DNA from: Thalassococcus sp. S3
Lineage (GTDB): Bacteria > Pseudomonadota > Alphaproteobacteria > Rhodobacterales > Rhodobacteraceae
Direction: 5' to 3'
NCBI RefSeq assembly: GCF_004216475.1
Contig: NZ_CP022303.1
Location: forward strand, 2,480,001 to 2,544,000
Length of the DNA: 64,000 nucleotides
Shown: positions 8,208 through 17,332 of the stretch, one piece after another
How positions within the stretch are numbered: the stretch's first letter is position 1
Layout: every line of letters begins with the position of its first letter
Notes under the pieces: generated by a model
Databases searched by the model: none
What the model was told of the DNA's origin: nothing
What the model saw: the letters and a program-made list of their open reading frames with translations, nothing else
Made by a program: the position numbers and the translations under genes

Positions 8208-8431
8208 AACCGGTCGTGGTTCGTTCGATCAACGCTGAGGGCGAGATGCGCTGCGTCGATATCCTGCGCGATGACGCGGGCCGTTTTGCGTTCCGCGAAT
8301 ATCGCCGCGATCCGGAGGATGGGCGCGGCTGGGGCGGTGTGGGGCCGGATCTGTCCTTTGTTCATGACAGCGCCGAGGCCGCGCTTGCTGCAGCCCGCGA
8401 GAGTGTCGCCTGGCTGGAGCGCGCGGAATGA
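8204..8431 (+). CDS. Small conserved-looking protein of unknown function (75 aa)
   Basis: A 75-residue protein starting 'MKPVVVRSINAEGEMRCVD'. It has alternating strand-like segments and many acidic and aromatic residues ('FREYRRDPEDGRGWGG'), no cysteine pair, no membrane segment and no signal peptide. The start is the ATG overlapping the GntR stop (8204-8207), and its own stop overlaps the SDR start (8428-8431). It is therefore locked into the operon by translational coupling on both sides, which argues that it is real. I do not recognise a family. The longer upstream-open frame in this phase lies inside the GntR gene and is not used. Confidence 0.75.
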   Translation: MKPVVVRSINAEGEMRCVDILRDDAGRFAFREYRRDPEDGRGWGGVGPDLSFVHDSAEAALAAARESVAWLERAE

Positions 8432-9153
8432 GCGGCACCCTCGCCATTCTGGGCGGTTGCGGCGGGATCGGGCGTGCGCTGTTCTCAGCAGCCCAAGATG
8501 CGGGCTATGCGCCGCTGGTCTTTGATCTGCCTGACAGCATCGCCGATCACGGATTTCCCGACATCCCCTGCATCCCCGTGGACGCAACCGATCCGCATTC
8601 ACTGGCCGAGGCGGCGGCGGACTGCCCAGAAGACCTTGCGGGCTTGGTCAACCTGTGTGGTTTCACTGCGCCCTCCCGACCCGTCCTGGGACAGGATGCG
8701 CAGGTCTGGGAGAACGTGCTGACCGGCAACCTCACGTCGGCCTTCCACGCGGCACAGGCCTTTGCGCCGCGGATTCAGACCGGTGGTGCGATGGTGCTCA
8801 CAGGCTCCGGCCTTGGCCATTACGCGCGGCCCGGCTTTGGGCCTTATGCGGTCAGCAAGGCGGGGATCGCGGCGCTGACACGGCAACTCGCCCTCGAATG
8901 CGCGCCGCAGCTTCGGGTGAATTGCGTGGCCCCCTCTGCCGTGAACACTGCGTTTCTGACCGGCGGCACGGGACGGCCCGTGGATGACAGCGCGCTGGAT
9001 CTGGACCTCGACGCCTATGCCAGCGCCATCCCGCTGGGCCGCATCGCTGAGGCCGAGGATGTCACCGGCCCGATCCTCTTTCTGCTGTCGGATGCGGCGC
9101 GGTACATGACCGGTCAGGTCTTGCATATCAACGGCGGGGCCTACATGCCCTGA
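8428..9153 (+). CDS. Short-chain dehydrogenase/reductase (SDR)
   Basis: 241 residues, classical SDR length. The NAD(P)-binding turn is 'LGGCGGIG', replacing the usual TGxxxGIG. The catalytic tyrosine and lysine are in 'YAVSK', with the serine just before in 'LTGSGLGHY'. The C-terminal 'FLLSDAARYMTGQVLHINGG' is the common ending of FabG-like enzymes. It oxidises or reduces a hydroxy/keto group on an unknown substrate. It is coupled to the 75-residue gene by ATGA and lies in the GntR operon, so it probably serves the same catabolic route, for example on an acyl intermediate between the CoA-transferase and lyase steps (inference). Confidence 0.92.
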   Translation: MSGTLAILGGCGGIGRALFSAAQDAGYAPLVFDLPDSIADHGFPDIPCIPVDATDPHSLAEAAADCPEDLAGLVNLCGFTAPSRPVLGQDAQVWENVLTGNLTSAFHAAQAFAPRIQTGGAMVLTGSGLGHYARPGFGPYAVSKAGIAALTRQLALECAPQLRVNCVAPSAVNTAFLTGGTGRPVDDSALDLDLDAYASAIPLGRIAEAEDVTGPILFLLSDAARYMTGQVLHINGGAYMP

Positions 9154-9171
9154 AAACGGGAGACCCAAGAG

Positions 9172-9824
9172 ATGACCCAGCCCGAAGGCTTCAGCCAGAT
9201 GATCTTGGACGCCAACGTGTTCTACAAAGAATTGGCCGAGAACAACAATCGCGAATGGTTCGAAGAGCGCAAGGCCCATTTCACCGACAGTATCCGCAAG
9301 CCCGCCGAGTTGTTCGCCACCATCGCCGCCGAGGAGATCACCCGCGAGACGGGACTGTCGCACAAGCCCAAGGTCTTCCGCATCTACCGTGACGTGCGGT
9401 TTTCCAAGGACAAGACGCCCTACAACACCCATCTGCACATCTATTGGGAGGCGACGGATGGCGGGCCGATGACGCCGGGCTTTTTCTTTGCCTCATCGCC
9501 CACATCGTTTGAGTTGCTGAGCGGTATCCCGTCGATGAAAGGTGAAGAGCTGACGAAATTCCGTGCGTTCGTCGACAAGCACGGCGACGATCTGGATGCG
9601 GTGATCGAAGAGACGGGCGCCACGCTCAGCACCTGGGGGGCCGACCCGCTGAAACGGGTCCCCTCGCCTTACGATAAGGAGCATCCCCATGCCGAGCATC
9701 TCAAACGCAAGAGCCTGATTCTTGGCGTCGGGATCGACCCTGATCCAAACCGCGAATTGCTGGCCCGCGTGATGGAAGCGATGCGCCGGTTGCGTCCGTT
9801 ACAGACACTCTTGAAAGAGAACCT

Positions 9825-9828
<4 letters not shown>
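9172..9828 (+). CDS. DUF2461 family protein
   Basis: 218 residues matching the DUF2461 (TIGR02453-type) family by its N-terminal pattern 'FYKELAENNNREWFEERKAHF' (split after 20: HF follows), then 'VFRIYRDVRFSKDKTPYNTH' and a glycine-rich middle. The family has no firmly established biochemical role. The ATG follows the SDR stop by 18 bases with 'GGGAGACCC' as ribosome site, so it may be the last gene of the GntR operon. Its stop codon overlaps the end of the convergent ABC ATPase gene. Nothing odd in length. Confidence 0.85.
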
Positions 9829-10582
<754 letters not shown>

Positions 10583-10586
<4 letters not shown>

Positions 10587-11533
10587 GCGTCGACCCCCAT
10601 GCAGATGCAGGCGGCGCGCTGGTTCGGGCCGGCCTCGATCAGCGCGGGGCGCGCTTGCAGGCAGGCATCGGTCCCGATGGGGCAGCGCCCGTGGAACCGA
10701 CAGCCCTGCCCCAGTTCCGCAAGCGGCGGCACAACGCCTTGGATCGTCGGCAGCTTGTGTCGCGGACCCGTAAGGCGCAGCCGTGGCCGTGCGGCGACCA
10801 AACCTTGCGTATAAGGATGCGCAGGCGCGGATAGGACCTGCCCCACCGGCCCCTCTTCTACCTTGTCGCCTGCATAAAGCACGGCAAGCCTTTCCACGCT
10901 CCGCTCCACCGCCGTCAGGTCGTGACTGATCAGGATCAGCGCCATCTCCCGCTCCCGCGACAGGCGGGCGAGCAGGTCGAGGATCTGTTCGGCCCTGACC
11001 GGATCCAAAGCTGTCGTCGGCTCATCCGCGATCACCAGACGCGGCCCGCAGGCGAGCGCCAGCGCGATCATCGCCCGCTGCCGCTGCCCGCCCGAAAGCT
11101 GATGGGGGTATTGGCGCAGCCGCGCCTCCGGGTCCGGCATGTCGACCTCGCGCAGCAGATCCAGCGCCCGCGCCCGTGCGGCGCGGCCCTTGGCGAGGCC
11201 GTGCCAGATCATCGGCTCGGTGATCTGGCGCCCGATGGTCTGGAGCGGATTTAGCGCCGTCATCGGCTCCTGAAAGATCATCGCGATCTCCCGCCCTCTG
11301 AGCGGTGCCATCTGCCGGGGGTGGAGCGGCGTGCCGTCATACCGGATCTCTCCGGTCACATTGGCCGCTTCGGGCACCATGCCCATGACGGCCAGCCCCG
11401 CCATCGTCTTGCCAGACCCGCTTTCGCCGACCAGCCCGATCCGCTCTCCAGCCCCGACGGACAGCGACAGCGCGCGCAGGGCCTGCCCGGCCTCGAAGGC
11501 GACGGTCAGGTCGCTGATCTCAAGCAGGCTCAT
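10583..11533 (-). CDS. Peptide/nickel-type ABC transporter ATP-binding protein (DppD-like)
   Basis: 316 residues from the ATG at 11533, which overlaps the permease stop (ATGA); a further-open upstream frame is only a shadow of the permease. Walker A 'GLVGESGSGKTMAGL', signature 'LSGGQRQRAMIAL', Walker B 'LVIADEPTTALD' and 'LISHDLTAV' are visible. The C-terminal oligopeptide domain includes 'CRFHGRCPIGTDAC', the cysteine cluster typical of DppD/OppD. It pairs with the downstream ATPase to energise import of an oligopeptide-like or other small substrate. Confidence 0.93.
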
Positions 11534-12342
11534 GGCCGCCGCCCCCTGAGACGGGGATCGGCCAGATCCCGCAGCCCGTCGCCCAGCACGTTGAAGCCAA
11601 TGACGGCGATAACAATGCAAAGACCGGGCCAGATGGCGAGGCTGGGCGCGAAATAGAGGAACGTCTGCGCCTCGGCCAGCATACGGCCCCATGACGGTGT
11701 CGGCGGCTGCACGCCAAGGCCGAGATAGCTGAGGGCCGCTTCGGCAAGGATAGCGATGGCGAACTCGATGGTGGCCTGCACCAGAAGGATCGGCGCGATG
11801 TTCGGCAGGACGTGGTCGAAGGTGATGCCCAGCTTGGTGCGCCCCGCCACGGTCGCGGCCTGCACGTATTCGCGCGACCAGACCTGATTGGCGCTGGCCC
11901 GGGCGACACGGGCAAAGACAGGCATGGTGACGAAGGCGATGGCGAGGATCGCAATCTCAAGCGACGGCCCGTAGATCGCCGCCAGCATGACCGCGAACAA
12001 AAGCGCTGGGAAGGCGATGGCAACGTCGGTGAGCCGCATCAGACCCTCTTCGGCCCAGCCGCCCTGCGCCGAAGCGATAAGGCCCAGCCCAACCCCGATC
12101 AGCGCGCCCAGCCCCACCGACAGAAACGCCACGAGGACGGAGCTTTGCGCGCCCACCATCAGCAGCGAAACGATGTCGCGGCCCAACTGATCGGTGCCCA
12201 GCCAATGGATGGCAGAAGGGGGATGCAAGCGGTTTGACACGTCGATGGCGGCATAGTCATGCGGGGTCCAGACCAGAGAGATCGCGGCTGTGAGCGCCAC
12301 GAGAGCGACAAGCGCGCCGCCCAAAAGGACGGGTGGTCTCAT
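11530..12342 (-). CDS. Peptide-type ABC transporter permease (DppC-like)
   Basis: 270 residues with an N-terminal membrane segment ('LVALVALTAAISLVW') and about five more hydrophobic helices. The family's N-terminal motif 'HWLGTDQLGRDIVSLLMVGA' is clear. The cytoplasmic EAA-like loop is around 'REYVQAATVAGRTKLGITFD' before 'HVLPNIAPILLVQ'. It overlaps both neighbours by ATGA. It forms the channel with the DppB-like subunit. Confidence 0.94.
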   Translation of the reverse strand: MRPPVLLGGALVALVALTAAISLVWTPHDYAAIDVSNRLHPPSAIHWLGTDQLGRDIVSLLMVGAQSSVLVAFLSVGLGALIGVGLGLIASAQGGWAEEGLMRLTDVAIAFPALLFAVMLAAIYGPSLEIAILAIAFVTMPVFARVARASANQVWSREYVQAATVAGRTKLGITFDHVLPNIAPILLVQATIEFAIAILAEAALSYLGLGVQPPTPSWGRMLAEAQTFLYFAPSLAIWPGLCIVIAVIGFNVLGDGLRDLADPRLRGRRP

Positions 12343-13286
12343 GACAGACGCTCCTGCAGGCGGGGGTCGATCAGCGCATAGGCAACATCGACGAGGAAGT
12401 TGGCGATGACGACGACGGCGGCAAAGAGCAGGACAAGGGCTTGCACCATGTAAAGATCGCGGTTGGAGATCGCTTGAAACACCAGCCGCCCGAGGCCCGG
12501 CAGGGAAAAGACATTCTCGATCACGATGGTGCCGGTGACGAGGTTCGCGACCTGCATGCCCACGATGGTGATGATCGGCACCAGCGCGTTGGGCAGGATA
12601 TGCCGACGGAAGATCGCGGCCCGGCTAAGCCCCTTGGCCCGCGCGGTGCGTGCGAAATCGAGCCGCATGACCTCCAGCACCGACGAGCGCACGACGCGCG
12701 TCAGGATCGCGGATTGCACGAGGGCCAATGCCACTGTGGGCAGGATCAGCGCACGGATCGCCTGAACCGGATCGGACCAGCCCGGAAAACCGCCGGGCGG
12801 CAGCAGACGCCACTGCACGGCGACCAGCAGGATCAGCAGCATGCCCAGCCAGAAGGCAGGGATCGCGATGCCCAACTGGCTGAGCACCATGATCCCCCAA
12901 TCACCCGGCCGGCCATGCCGGCTGGCGGCGAATAGCCCAAGGGCCAAAGCAACGCTGACCGTCAGCACGGTCGCCATGCCGGCAAGCGCCAGCGTGATCG
13001 GAAGCCGCTCGGCAATCAGGACGGAGACGGGCAGATCGAAGCTGAAACTCACCCCGAAATCGCCCCACACCGCCCCACCGATCCAACTCAGATACCGCAG
13101 GATCAACGGATCGTTCAGCCCCAGCTCCTCGCGCAGGGCCGCCACCGCCTCGGGCGTGGCGTCGAGCCCGAGGATCACCAAGGCGGGATCTCCGGGCAAC
13201 ACGTTCATCACAGCAAAGACGACGAGGGACACCAGAAGCAGCGTGCCGAGAAGCGTCGCGCAGCGGCGCAGCAGGAAAAGGGTCAT
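12339..13286 (-). CDS. Peptide-type ABC transporter permease (DppB-like)
   Basis: 315 residues, six predicted membrane segments. The N-terminal 'LLRRCATLLGTLLLVSLVVF' and 'VLPGDPALVILG' are typical of DppB. The conserved EAA loop is 'LDFARTARAKGLSRAAIFRR' followed by 'HILPNALVPIITI'. It begins just downstream of a 20-base perfect palindrome that separates it from the binding-protein gene, a usual arrangement that leaves more binding protein than permease. The transported compound is not evident. Confidence 0.94.
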   Translation of the reverse strand: MTLFLLRRCATLLGTLLLVSLVVFAVMNVLPGDPALVILGLDATPEAVAALREELGLNDPLILRYLSWIGGAVWGDFGVSFSFDLPVSVLIAERLPITLALAGMATVLTVSVALALGLFAASRHGRPGDWGIMVLSQLGIAIPAFWLGMLLILLVAVQWRLLPPGGFPGWSDPVQAIRALILPTVALALVQSAILTRVVRSSVLEVMRLDFARTARAKGLSRAAIFRRHILPNALVPIITIVGMQVANLVTGTIVIENVFSLPGLGRLVFQAISNRDLYMVQALVLLFAAVVVIANFLVDVAYALIDPRLQERLS

Positions 13287-13298
13287 ATGTGAGATATA

Positions 13299-13318
13299 GG
13301 GGCGGCGCGCGCCGCCCC
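13299..13318. repeat. Perfect 20-base palindrome (hairpin) between binding-protein gene and dppB-like gene
   Basis: GGGGCGGCGCGCGCCGCCCC reads identically on both strands and would form a 10-bp GC stem with almost no loop in the mRNA. It lies in the 40-base gap after the substrate-binding-protein gene and before the permease. Such intercistronic hairpins commonly protect the upstream message and reduce read-through. No T-run follows, so full termination is unlikely. Confidence 0.6.
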
Positions 13319-13326
13319 GTCAGGCC

Positions 13327-14805
13327 TTAACTTTCCCACCGTAGCTCATTCAGTGGGGAGAAGAGGACCGGCGAGGATTGCCAATAGCCCGACAGACCCG
13401 TCCGGTAGACACCTAGTTTCGGAAGCTGGAAGAGAAAGCCATGCACCGCCTGCTCGGCTACGAAACGCTGACCGTCTTTCAGCAGCGCATCCAGTCTCTC
13501 CGGATCGGGTTCAGTCCGGATCGCCTCCCACAGCGCGTTGAATTCGGCATTGTCGTAGCCGTAGAAATACTCCGGCCCGCGCGCGAAATTGCCCAGGTCG
13601 TTGGGCGAGGTATGGGCGATCACGGTCATGTCGTAATTGAGCTTGGAATAGATCTCTCCGATCCAGAAGGCCCATTCGACATTCTCGATGCTCACCTCGA
13701 AGCCCGTAGCCTCAAGCTGGGCTTGGATGATCTCCCCCGACCGTTTGGCGTACGGGAAATGCGGCAGGCGCAGGGTGACTTCCGTCCCCACGGCCCCCGC
13801 CTCTTCCAGCAGCGCGCGGGCAGCGGCAGGATCATGCGGGTACATGTCCGTCAGATCCACGTGAGAACGATGGTGGGGCGGGAAGAACGACCCGATGGGC
13901 TCCCCATAGCCAAAATAGGCGCCGTGAATGATCGCCTCGCGGTCAAGCGCGTGGTTCACGGCCCGCCGCACGCGGATGTCGTCAAAGGGCGGGCGGGAAT
14001 TGTTCAGCGCGAGGATCACCTCGCCTTCCGTGGTGCCTACGACCACGTCATAGCGTGGGTCGGCCTTGAACTGCTCCAGCACCTCGGGCGCGGGCATGCC
14101 GGGGAAGGCGTCGATGTCTTCGGCCATAAGCGCGGCCACCGCAGCGGCGGGATCGGCGACGAAGCGGATGGTGACGGTGTCGATGACCGCGTCAGAGTAA
14201 TCGCGGTGCTCCGGGTTGGCCACCAGCGTCAGCCGGTCGCCGCGCGTCCAGCTGTCGAACCGGTAGGGGCCGGTGCCCACGGGGTTGGTCGTGTTGGTCT
14301 CCGCCGTCTCCGGCGCCACGATGGAGGCATCGCCCTGCGCGATGTTGAAAAGGAAAAACGCATCCGGCTGCGACAGCGTGATCACCACGGTGCCCGCATC
14401 CGGCGTCTCGACGGACGCGATGGGCTCGAAGATACCCTTGGACGGGTTCACGCTGTCCTCGGCCATGGCCCGGTCGAAGGTGAATTTCACATCGTCGGCA
14501 TCAAAGGTGCTGCCATCGTGGAACAGCGCGCCCTCCACCAGATTGAATGTGTAGGTCAGCCCGTCCTCGGACACTTCCCAGCTTTCGGCGAGCGCGGGCA
14601 GGATCTCTCCGCTTTCGGACACGGTGGTGAGCGATTCGTAGATGTTATGCGCGGTGATCCCGTCGATGGAGGCCGTGGCATCCACCGTCGGGTCGAGCAC
14701 CGTCGGCTCCTGCTGCATTCCGATCGTTACAGTCTCTTGAGCCAGCACGGCGGGGGCCAGGGCCAGGGCCGCGCACAGCGCCAGGGCGGAGGTCGTCATA
14801 TTCAT
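13327..14805 (-). CDS. ABC transporter substrate-binding protein, family 5 (DppA/OppA type)
   Basis: About 492 residues from the ATG at 14805, chosen because GGAG lies 9 bases upstream and because the protein then starts with a clean signal peptide ('ALALCAALALAPAVLA' then 'QETVTIG'). The frame is open upstream but without a leader. The body shows family-5 features: 'PALAESWEVSEDGLTYTFNL', 'ADDVKFTFDRAM', 'NPVGTGPYRFDSW' and 'VRRAVNHALDRE'. The periplasmic protein captures the ligand for the Dpp-like permease and ATPases downstream. Family 5 proteins bind peptides, opines, glutathione or nickel, so the ligand is open. The gene diverges from a metallophosphoesterase. Confidence 0.94.
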   Translation of the reverse strand: MNMTTSALALCAALALAPAVLAQETVTIGMQQEPTVLDPTVDATASIDGITAHNIYESLTTVSESGEILPALAESWEVSEDGLTYTFNLVEGALFHDGSTFDADDVKFTFDRAMAEDSVNPSKGIFEPIASVETPDAGTVVITLSQPDAFFLFNIAQGDASIVAPETAETNTTNPVGTGPYRFDSWTRGDRLTLVANPEHRDYSDAVIDTVTIRFVADPAAAVAALMAEDIDAFPGMPAPEVLEQFKADPRYDVVVGTTEGEVILALNNSRPPFDDIRVRRAVNHALDREAIIHGAYFGYGEPIGSFFPPHHRSHVDLTDMYPHDPAAARALLEEAGAVGTEVTLRLPHFPYAKRSGEIIQAQLEATGFEVSIENVEWAFWIGEIYSKLNYDMTVIAHTSPNDLGNFARGPEYFYGYDNAEFNALWEAIRTEPDPERLDALLKDGQRFVAEQAVHGFLFQLPKLGVYRTGLSGYWQSSPVLFSPLNELRWES

Positions 14806-14888
14806 TACAGAAAGCTCCGGGTATGTGGTGGTCATCCGGGTCAGCATAGGCGCGGGATAAGACAGCAATGTGTAAATCGGAGCAGACC

Positions 14889-15689
14889 ATGACACGCATC
14901 GTGCAGATCACCGACAGCCATGTGACCCGGGCCGGAACGCTGTGGAAGGACCAGGTGGACAACGCCGCGCGGCTGGCGCGGGTGGTCGAGGGTGTCAACG
15001 CGCTGGCCCCCGATCTGGTAATCCATACCGGAGATCTGGTGGAGCTGGGGCTGGGACCGGACGGTGCCGAGGAATACGCGCTTGCGGCAGAGGTTCTAGC
15101 CGGGCTCACCGCGCCGCTCTGCCTGCTGCCGGGCAATCACGACGGGCGCGCGGCGATGCGGGCGGCCTTCCCAGATCAGCGTTGGGAGAGCGGGCCTTTT
15201 CTGCAGCAGGAGGTGCGTATCGCCGGGTTGACCTGCCTCGGCCTCGACAGCGTGATCGAAGGGGAGACGGCGGGCGCGCTCTGCGAGAACCGGTTGGACT
15301 GGCTGCGGGCGCGCCTGACGGAACCGCCCACATTGATCTTCATGCATCACCCGCCCTGCCCCATGGGCCTGCCCTTCATGGATGGCTTTCCCTTCACCGG
15401 CGGGGAGGCGCTGAAGGAGGTCATTGCAGGTCATCCCGTCCTGCAGATCAATTGCGGCCATGTCCATGCCGATGTCACCCGGATATTCGGCACAACGCGG
15501 GTCTCTTCAGCGGAAGCCGTGACCGCGCAGATCCCGACCACGCTGGCGGCATTTGCAGACCACCCCAAAGGGACGCCCCGATACGGCGTTTTGGGAGAGA
15601 TACGCCTGCGCTATTTCGACTGGGACGGCACGGCCTTGTCGGTCAAGACCCTCTGCCTGACCGAAGAGGCGGAGGCCATCCGTCTTTAG
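14889..15689 (+). CDS. Metallophosphoesterase (CpdA / cyclic-nucleotide phosphodiesterase-like)
   Basis: 266 residues from the ATG at 14889, which has GGAG 7 bases upstream; an ATG 21 bases earlier lacks one. All metal-binding motifs of calcineurin-like phosphoesterases occur in order: 'ITDSHV' (DxH), 'IHTGDLVE' (GD), 'LPGNHDGR' (GNHD), 'FMHHPP' (H) and 'NCGHVHADV' (GHxH). The arrangement is closest to the CpdA/Icc class, which hydrolyses cAMP or other phosphodiesters. It is the only rightward gene between two leftward cassettes and shares the promoter gap with the binding-protein gene. It might cleave a phosphodiester nutrient or adjust cAMP; this is not decidable here. Confidence 0.9.
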   Translation: MTRIVQITDSHVTRAGTLWKDQVDNAARLARVVEGVNALAPDLVIHTGDLVELGLGPDGAEEYALAAEVLAGLTAPLCLLPGNHDGRAAMRAAFPDQRWESGPFLQQEVRIAGLTCLGLDSVIEGETAGALCENRLDWLRARLTEPPTLIFMHHPPCPMGLPFMDGFPFTGGEALKEVIAGHPVLQINCGHVHADVTRIFGTTRVSSAEAVTAQIPTTLAAFADHPKGTPRYGVLGEIRLRYFDWDGTALSVKTLCLTEEAEAIRL

Positions 15690-17332
15690 GACCGACCCAG
15701 CCGCCGGTCTTCCTCGATCAGTTTCGGATCACGCTCTTCGGGCTTGCCATAACCTCCGCCACCCGGAGTGCGCACCCGCACGCGGTCCCCTGCGTTCAGC
15801 GGGATGTCTTGTTCTTTCGACAGATGCTCCGGCACGAAGCGTTCACCTCCGCGCCAGACCTCCACCTCGTTGGGCGCGCCATCCGCGCCGCCCAGGGCGC
15901 CTTGCGGGCCGAACCGGCCATGGTCCATCACAAAGCTTGCCCGTGCGGTGCCCCGCCGCAACTCGATCTCATAGTCCAGTCCAAGACCGCCACGATGCTT
16001 GCCCGCTCCGCCGGACCCTGCGCGCAGCGCATAGCGGTGGTAGAGCACGGGGAAGTTCTGCTCCATGATCTCGACCGGCGGCGCCTTGGAGATGCCGATG
16101 GTCGAACAGCCATTGGCCAGCCCGTCATGGTCGGCATTGCCGCCATAGCCACCGCCCGAAAGCTGGTACATCACGAAATCCCGCCCGCGCTCCGGATCAT
16201 GCCCGCCCAGTGCGAAGTTGCCGCTCGTCCCCGCAGGGGCCGCTGTCACCCGGTCAGGCAGCGCCTCGACCAGGGCGGCAAAGACCGCCTCGGCGATGCG
16301 CTGGCTCACCTCCGCCGCGCAGCCGGAGACCGGGCGGGGATAATGTGCATCCAGGAAAGTGCCTTGGGGCCGGATCACCTCCAGCGGTTCGAAAGCCCCC
16401 GCACTGATGGGCACTTCGGGAAAGATATGACGCATGGCGAGGTAAACCGAGGAGAGGGTCGTTGCCAGAACCGAGTTCATCGGCCCCGCGCAGGGCGCGC
16501 TGCTGCCGGCGAAATCGAACCGCAGGTGGCCCGGGGTCTTTTCGATGGCCAACCGGATGGCAAGCGGTTCGTTCACCACACCATCGCTGTCGATCCAGGC
16601 AACGGAGCGATAGGTGCCGTCCGCGATCTCGTCGATCAGCGTCGACATCTGCTGCGAGGCCCTCGCCCGCAACTCGGCGATGGCCGCGTGCACGGTGTCG
16701 TCACCGTAGCGGTCCAGAAGCGCATTCAGCCGATCCTCGCCCACCTGCAAGGCGGCGGCCTGTGCCTTCACATCGCCGATCCGCTGATCGGCCACGCGGA
16801 TGTTAGAGCAGATGATGGCGTAGATTTCCGGATCCAGCACACCTTCCTTGAAAAGGCGCACCGGCGGCAGGCGCAGCCCCTCCTGTTCGACCGAGGTGGC
16901 GGAGGCCGAGAAACCGCCCGGAACCGCCCCGCCGGTATCGGGCCAGTGGCCGGTATTGGAGAGCCAGCAAAAGATCTCTCCGTTGCGGTGGAAGGGCCGA
17001 GCAAAGCGGACATCCATCAGATGGGTGCCGCCCAGATAGGGGTCATTCACGATGTAGATGTCACCGGGCCTGGGGGCTGCGACCTGCCCTGCCGCGATCA
17101 TCTCGATCAGGGTACGGGTAGAGTACTGCATCGTGCCCACGAAGACCGGAAGACCGCCTGCCCCTTGCGCGATCAGCGCGCCATCCTCTGCGGCATAGAT
17201 CCCGTCGGAGCGGTCGTTGGCCTCTGCAATGACCGGAGAGAAGGCGGCGCGCGAAAAGCTCAGATCCATCTCGTCGCAGACCTGCTGAAGGCCCGCCTGA
17301 ATGACCGACAGGGTGATGGGATCGAGGGTCAT
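15686..17332 (-). CDS. hyuB: Hydantoinase B / oxoprolinase-family subunit (HyuB), copy 2
   Basis: 548 residues, normal for HyuB. The start is the ATG at 17332 overlapping the hyuA stop (ATGA); an open extension upstream is a shadow of hyuA. N-terminus 'LDPITLSVIQAGLQQVCDEM', metal-site region 'NDPYLGGTHLMDV', and C-terminal 'GSGGAGKHRGGLG' and 'PGGGGYGKP' are typical. With HyuA it forms an ATP-dependent cyclic amidase such as N-methylhydantoinase. Its last base pair meets the end of the convergent phosphoesterase gene. Because it is shorter than copy 1 and lacks the insertion in the metal loop, a different substrate or step is likely. Confidence 0.94.
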   Translation of the reverse strand: MTLDPITLSVIQAGLQQVCDEMDLSFSRAAFSPVIAEANDRSDGIYAAEDGALIAQGAGGLPVFVGTMQYSTRTLIEMIAAGQVAAPRPGDIYIVNDPYLGGTHLMDVRFARPFHRNGEIFCWLSNTGHWPDTGGAVPGGFSASATSVEQEGLRLPPVRLFKEGVLDPEIYAIICSNIRVADQRIGDVKAQAAALQVGEDRLNALLDRYGDDTVHAAIAELRARASQQMSTLIDEIADGTYRSVAWIDSDGVVNEPLAIRLAIEKTPGHLRFDFAGSSAPCAGPMNSVLATTLSSVYLAMRHIFPEVPISAGAFEPLEVIRPQGTFLDAHYPRPVSGCAAEVSQRIAEAVFAALVEALPDRVTAAPAGTSGNFALGGHDPERGRDFVMYQLSGGGYGGNADHDGLANGCSTIGISKAPPVEIMEQNFPVLYHRYALRAGSGGAGKHRGGLGLDYEIELRRGTARASFVMDHGRFGPQGALGGADGAPNEVEVWRGGERFVPEHLSKEQDIPLNAGDRVRVRTPGGGGYGKPEERDPKLIEEDRRLGRS

